Positions 6,909 to 9,386 of a DNA stretch of 9,386 nucleotides are shown here, piece by piece. Each line of letters begins with the position of its first letter. The stretch's first letter is position 1. The notes below the pieces were generated by a model. That model worked only from the letters and a program-made list of their open reading frames with translations, did no database searches and was not told the origin of the DNA. This DNA is from Clostridia bacterium. Its GTDB lineage: Bacteria > Bacillota > Sulfobacillia > SLMV01. The position numbers were made by a program, and so were the translations under genes. The stretch lies in the NCBI GenBank assembly GCA_007133365.1, contig SLMV01000202.1, positions 1 to 9,386 on the forward strand, in the 5' to 3' direction.

Positions 6909-8174
6909 TCAACCCTGGTTTTCGGTGAAGAAAAAGGGCTTTTCGGGGACGAGATTCCCGTCCTTTACCACCAGTTCGCCGTTTTGATAGACCCGATGGG
7001 GTGAATAGAGGTTTTCTAAATCCAGAAGCGGATCTTTGTCCACGACCACAAAGTCGGCCACTTTCCCGTTCTCGATGGTGCCAACGTGCGCATCGATTCC
7101 GGCGAGTTTCGCCGCTTGGGCGGTGGCGTTTTTGATGACGGTCATCGGATCGTCTGCAATTTGATACTCCATGTACAAAAAGAGCTCGTTGATCAACGAT
7201 GCCGGCGGGGTGCAGGGGCTTCCCTGATCGGTTCCGATCGCGATGTTGACCCCGGCATCGAATGCCTTTTTGATGCCCCGAATCCGGTCGGAATCGTAGA
7301 GCATCTTCTTGCGGCGTTCGATCTGATCCTCGGGGATTCCGATCAGATGCCCGTAGTGGGCCTGGGTCCAGTATGCCGAGAAGGTCGGCACCACGAAGGT
7401 GCCTTGTTTGAGCATCAAGTCGATGGTTTCATCGGTAAATTCCGTACCGTGTTCTAAGCAATCGACGCCGGCACGGACCACCTGATGGGCGCCATCGGGG
7501 GTGGTGGCATGGGCCGTGACTTTGCGTCCGAGATTGTGGGCTTCATCGACGACGGCCCGCACTTCGTCCTCGGTAAAGGACGGATGGGATGTGGTGGTCG
7601 TTCCGGGGAACAAGAAGGACCCCAACGATCCGGGGGTGGCGATGATCTTGATGAGATCCGCCCCGTCCTTGGCCAGTTGGCGGACCATCCGGCGAAGCCC
7701 GTCGGCGCCGTCGGCTTCCACCCCGCACCAATAACAATGGCCTCCGGTGATGGTGATCGGGGGACCTGCGGCCAAAATGCGCGGTCCCGGGACGATGCCC
7801 GCCAAAGCGGCATTTCGGGATTCAATGCCCAGGTAATGGACGCCGAGATCGCGGAGCGTGGTGACGCCGGTTTCGAGATAACGGCGCATGTTGAGGCTCG
7901 ATTTCATGGCTGCGATGGCCGTACTGTCATTTTCGGATTGGAGTTGGATGTCATGCAGTCCATCCCAGGCCAGATGGGCGTGGCAATCAAAAAGCCCGGG
8001 AAGTACGGTCTTTCCGGAAAGATCCGTCACCTCGGCATCGGGGGGTGGGGTGATGGGATCGGTCGTGATGGTCTCGAAACGATCACCTTTGATCAGAATA
8101 TTGACATCGTCCCGGGGCTGATCGGATTGACCGTCGATAAGTCGGACATTGGTCAACAGTCGATGGGCCACCAT
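6909..8174 (-). CDS. Metal-dependent amidohydrolase, imidazolonepropionase/prolidase-like (first copy)
   Basis: 421 residues, cytoplasmic, amidohydrolase superfamily, the group (COG1228-like) that contains imidazolonepropionase-related enzymes and Xaa-Pro or Xaa-Arg/Lys dipeptidases. The full metal-site set is visible: His65 and His67 in LPGLFDCHAHL, Lys176 in DLIKIIAT (expected carboxylated bridging Lys), His222 in TAHATT, His242 in EHGTEF and Asp316 in IGTDQGSP, consistent with a binuclear centre. The small N- and C-terminal beta-sandwich is present (residues 1-60, and VGTIENGKVADFVVVD near the end). GGHCYWCGVEADG (144-156) carries two Cys beside the active site. ATG at 8174 follows GCGAGGCGATGA, a modest ribosome binding site. 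It lies 75 bases downstream of its paralogue and 88 bases before the TIM-barrel gene. Hydrolysis of a C-N bond is expected; the substrate is unknown. Confidence 0.95.
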   Translation of the reverse strand: MVAHRLLTNVRLIDGQSDQPRDDVNILIKGDRFETITTDPITPPPDAEVTDLSGKTVLPGLFDCHAHLAWDGLHDIQLQSENDSTAIAAMKSSLNMRRYLETGVTTLRDLGVHYLGIESRNAALAGIVPGPRILAAGPPITITGGHCYWCGVEADGADGLRRMVRQLAKDGADLIKIIATPGSLGSFLFPGTTTTSHPSFTEDEVRAVVDEAHNLGRKVTAHATTPDGAHQVVRAGVDCLEHGTEFTDETIDLMLKQGTFVVPTFSAYWTQAHYGHLIGIPEDQIERRKKMLYDSDRIRGIKKAFDAGVNIAIGTDQGSPCTPPASLINELFLYMEYQIADDPMTVIKNATAQAAKLAGIDAHVGTIENGKVADFVVVDKDPLLDLENLYSPHRVYQNGELVVKDGNLVPEKPFFFTENQG

Positions 8175-8200
8175 TCATCGCCTCGCTTTCCATTCGAAGA

Positions 8201-8227
8201 GGGGGTTCCGACGGCGCCGGAACCCCC
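8201..8227 (-). repeat. Perfect 10-bp intercistronic hairpin
   Basis: GGGGGTTCCG (8201-8210) pairs perfectly with CGGAACCCCC (8218-8227) around a 7-base GC-rich loop. It lies between the two amidohydrolase genes, 22 bases after the stop of the upstream one. On the minus strand it continues TCTTCGAATGG, with no U-run, so it is probably an RNA stability or processing element rather than an intrinsic terminator. Its design resembles the hairpin at 5291-5319. Confidence 0.75.
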
Positions 8228-8249
8228 AAGATGGTCCATTTTTCATGGT

Positions 8250-9386
8250 TTATGACTCGAAGAAGAACGGCTTCTCCGGCACCAGGTTGCCGTTTTCGAC
8301 GACCTGGTTGCCTTCTTGGAAGACCATTCGTGGGGAGTGAAGGTTGCGGATGTTCGCCAACGGATCCTCATCGACGACCACGAAATCGGCGACTTTTCCT
8401 TCTTCGATGGTGCCGACAAATTCATCGATGCCTGCCAGTTTGGCAGCCTGGACCGTGGCGTTTTTGATCACGGTCATCGGGCTATCGGCGATGTCCGCTT
8501 CCAGCTGCAAGAACATGTCGGTGATGATCGCAGCCGGCGGCGTGCAGGGGCTGCCCTGATCCGTTCCGACGGCGAAGTTGACCCCGGCTTTGGCGGCCCG
8601 CGCATTGCCTTCGTTTCGGGTGGGATCGGCGATCATCTTCTTGCGCCGCTCGATCTCGGCCTCAGGAATGCCGATCATATGGCCGTAGTGGGCCTGCATC
8701 CAGGAGGCGGAGTTGGTCGGGATCACGAAGGTTCCCTGTTTGACCATTAATTCGATGGTTTCATCGGTGAAGTCAGTGCCGTGTTCGATGGAATCGATGC
8801 CGGCTTTGACCGCCTGCAGGGCGCCTTCGGGCGTCGTGGCATGCGCGGTGACTTTTCGGCCCAGATTGTGGGCTTCGTCGATGATGGCCTTCAATTCCTC
8901 ATCGGTAAACGATGGGTTGGGGGTGGAAGCGGAACCGGGGAACAGGAAGGACCCCAAACTCGCCTGGGTCGCGATCACCTTGATCAAGTCGACCCCTTCT
9001 TTGGCCAGATAGCGCACCATGCGGCGGACGCCGTCCACTCCGTCGGCCTCCACGCCGCACCACCAGCAGTGACCGCCGGTCACCGTAATGGGAGGGCCGG
9101 TGGTCAGGATCCGAGGACCCGCCACGATGCCGGCCAGCGCCGCATTTCGCCCCTCGAGGCCGTGCCAGTGAACGCCGAGATCACGAATGGTGGTCACACC
9201 GGTTTCGAGATAACGGCGCATGTTCTGGGCGGCCTTCATGGCGCCGAGCGCGGTGCTGTCATTTTCCGATTGCAAGCGAATGTCGGTGAGCCCGTCCCAA
9301 GCGAGGTGCGAGTGAGAATCAAAAAGACCCGGAAGGACAGTTTTGCCTTCGAGATCGATGACCTTTGCACCATCAGCCGAGAGTTC
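8250..9386 (-). CDS. Metal-dependent amidohydrolase, imidazolonepropionase/prolidase-like (second copy, 5' end beyond window)
   Basis: The reading frame is open from the right edge to the stop at 8250: 378 residues, lacking about 40 N-terminal residues by comparison with its neighbour. It keeps the complete metal-binding set: LPGLFDSHSHL, VDLIKVIAT (bridging Lys), TAHATT, IEHGTDF and VGTDQGSP. By eye about two thirds or more of residues match the downstream copy, and one 26-base block is identical in both genes (7867-7892 and 9199-9224), so they arose by tandem duplication. Differences cluster in the segment before the last metal Asp (DPTRNEGNARAAKAG versus DSDRIRGIKKAFDAG), in the loop after LFPG, and in GGHCWWCG versus GGHCYWCG, which suggests related but shifted substrate range. 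The start codon and promoter are outside the window, and the operon probably begins further right. Confidence 0.95.
   Translation of the reverse strand, partial: ELSADGAKVIDLEGKTVLPGLFDSHSHLAWDGLTDIRLQSENDSTALGAMKAAQNMRRYLETGVTTIRDLGVHWHGLEGRNAALAGIVAGPRILTTGPPITVTGGHCWWCGVEADGVDGVRRMVRYLAKEGVDLIKVIATQASLGSFLFPGSASTPNPSFTDEELKAIIDEAHNLGRKVTAHATTPEGALQAVKAGIDSIEHGTDFTDETIELMVKQGTFVIPTNSASWMQAHYGHMIGIPEAEIERRKKMIADPTRNEGNARAAKAGVNFAVGTDQGSPCTPPAAIITDMFLQLEADIADSPMTVIKNATVQAAKLAGIDEFVGTIEEGKVADFVVVDEDPLANIRNLHSPRMVFQEGNQVVENGNLVPEKPFFFES

Overview
Bacterial chromosomal DNA with four intact or window-edge metabolic genes plus a transporter gene, all read on the minus strand, and a roughly 2.9 kb stretch in the middle left that holds no intact gene. 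Strong AAGGAGG-type ribosome binding sites, a lipoprotein-type binding protein and mid-to-high GC coding sequence fit a Bacillota (Firmicutes)-like organism. No rRNA, tRNA or other lineage marker is present, so this placement is an inference only.

Layout, left to right. (1) 1-1319: 5' part of a family 5 (peptide/nickel type) ABC-transporter solute-binding lipoprotein, running off the left edge, with a good ribosome binding site and a near-consensus promoter about 155 bases upstream. (2) About 1420-4200: no intact gene. The AT-rich part (about 1420-2000) holds the transporter promoter, an extended -10 box facing the other way and a compact three-stem RNA-like fold (1637-1707). A long hairpin lies at 2032-2096. 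The right end (about 3722-4140) is a decayed plus-strand GGDEF (diguanylate cyclase) domain, with stops, frame changes and a destroyed GGDEF signature, possibly preceded by PAS remnants. (3) 4202-5266: Gfo/Idh/MocA-type NAD(P)-dependent oxidoreductase. (4) 5333-6820: 495-residue protein resembling uncharacterised TIM-barrel glycoside-hydrolase-like proteins, with a striking Cys cluster. (5) 6909-8174 and 8250-9386 (the latter cut by the right edge): two tandem, closely related imidazolonepropionase/prolidase-like metal-dependent amidohydrolases.

Genes 3-5 share a strand with gaps of 66-88 bases and read as one catabolic operon transcribed right to left: amidohydrolase, amidohydrolase, TIM-barrel hydrolase, oxidoreductase. 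Two of the three gaps carry perfect GC-rich hairpins (13 and 10 bp) without a U-run, which look like intercistronic RNA-processing or stability elements rather than terminators. The set suggests breakdown of an amide- or dipeptide-like and possibly sugar-linked compound, with the binding protein gene as a possible uptake component; the actual substrate cannot be read from sequence. The less explained parts are the structured intergenic DNA, the erased c-di-GMP synthase and the Cys-cluster TIM-barrel protein.
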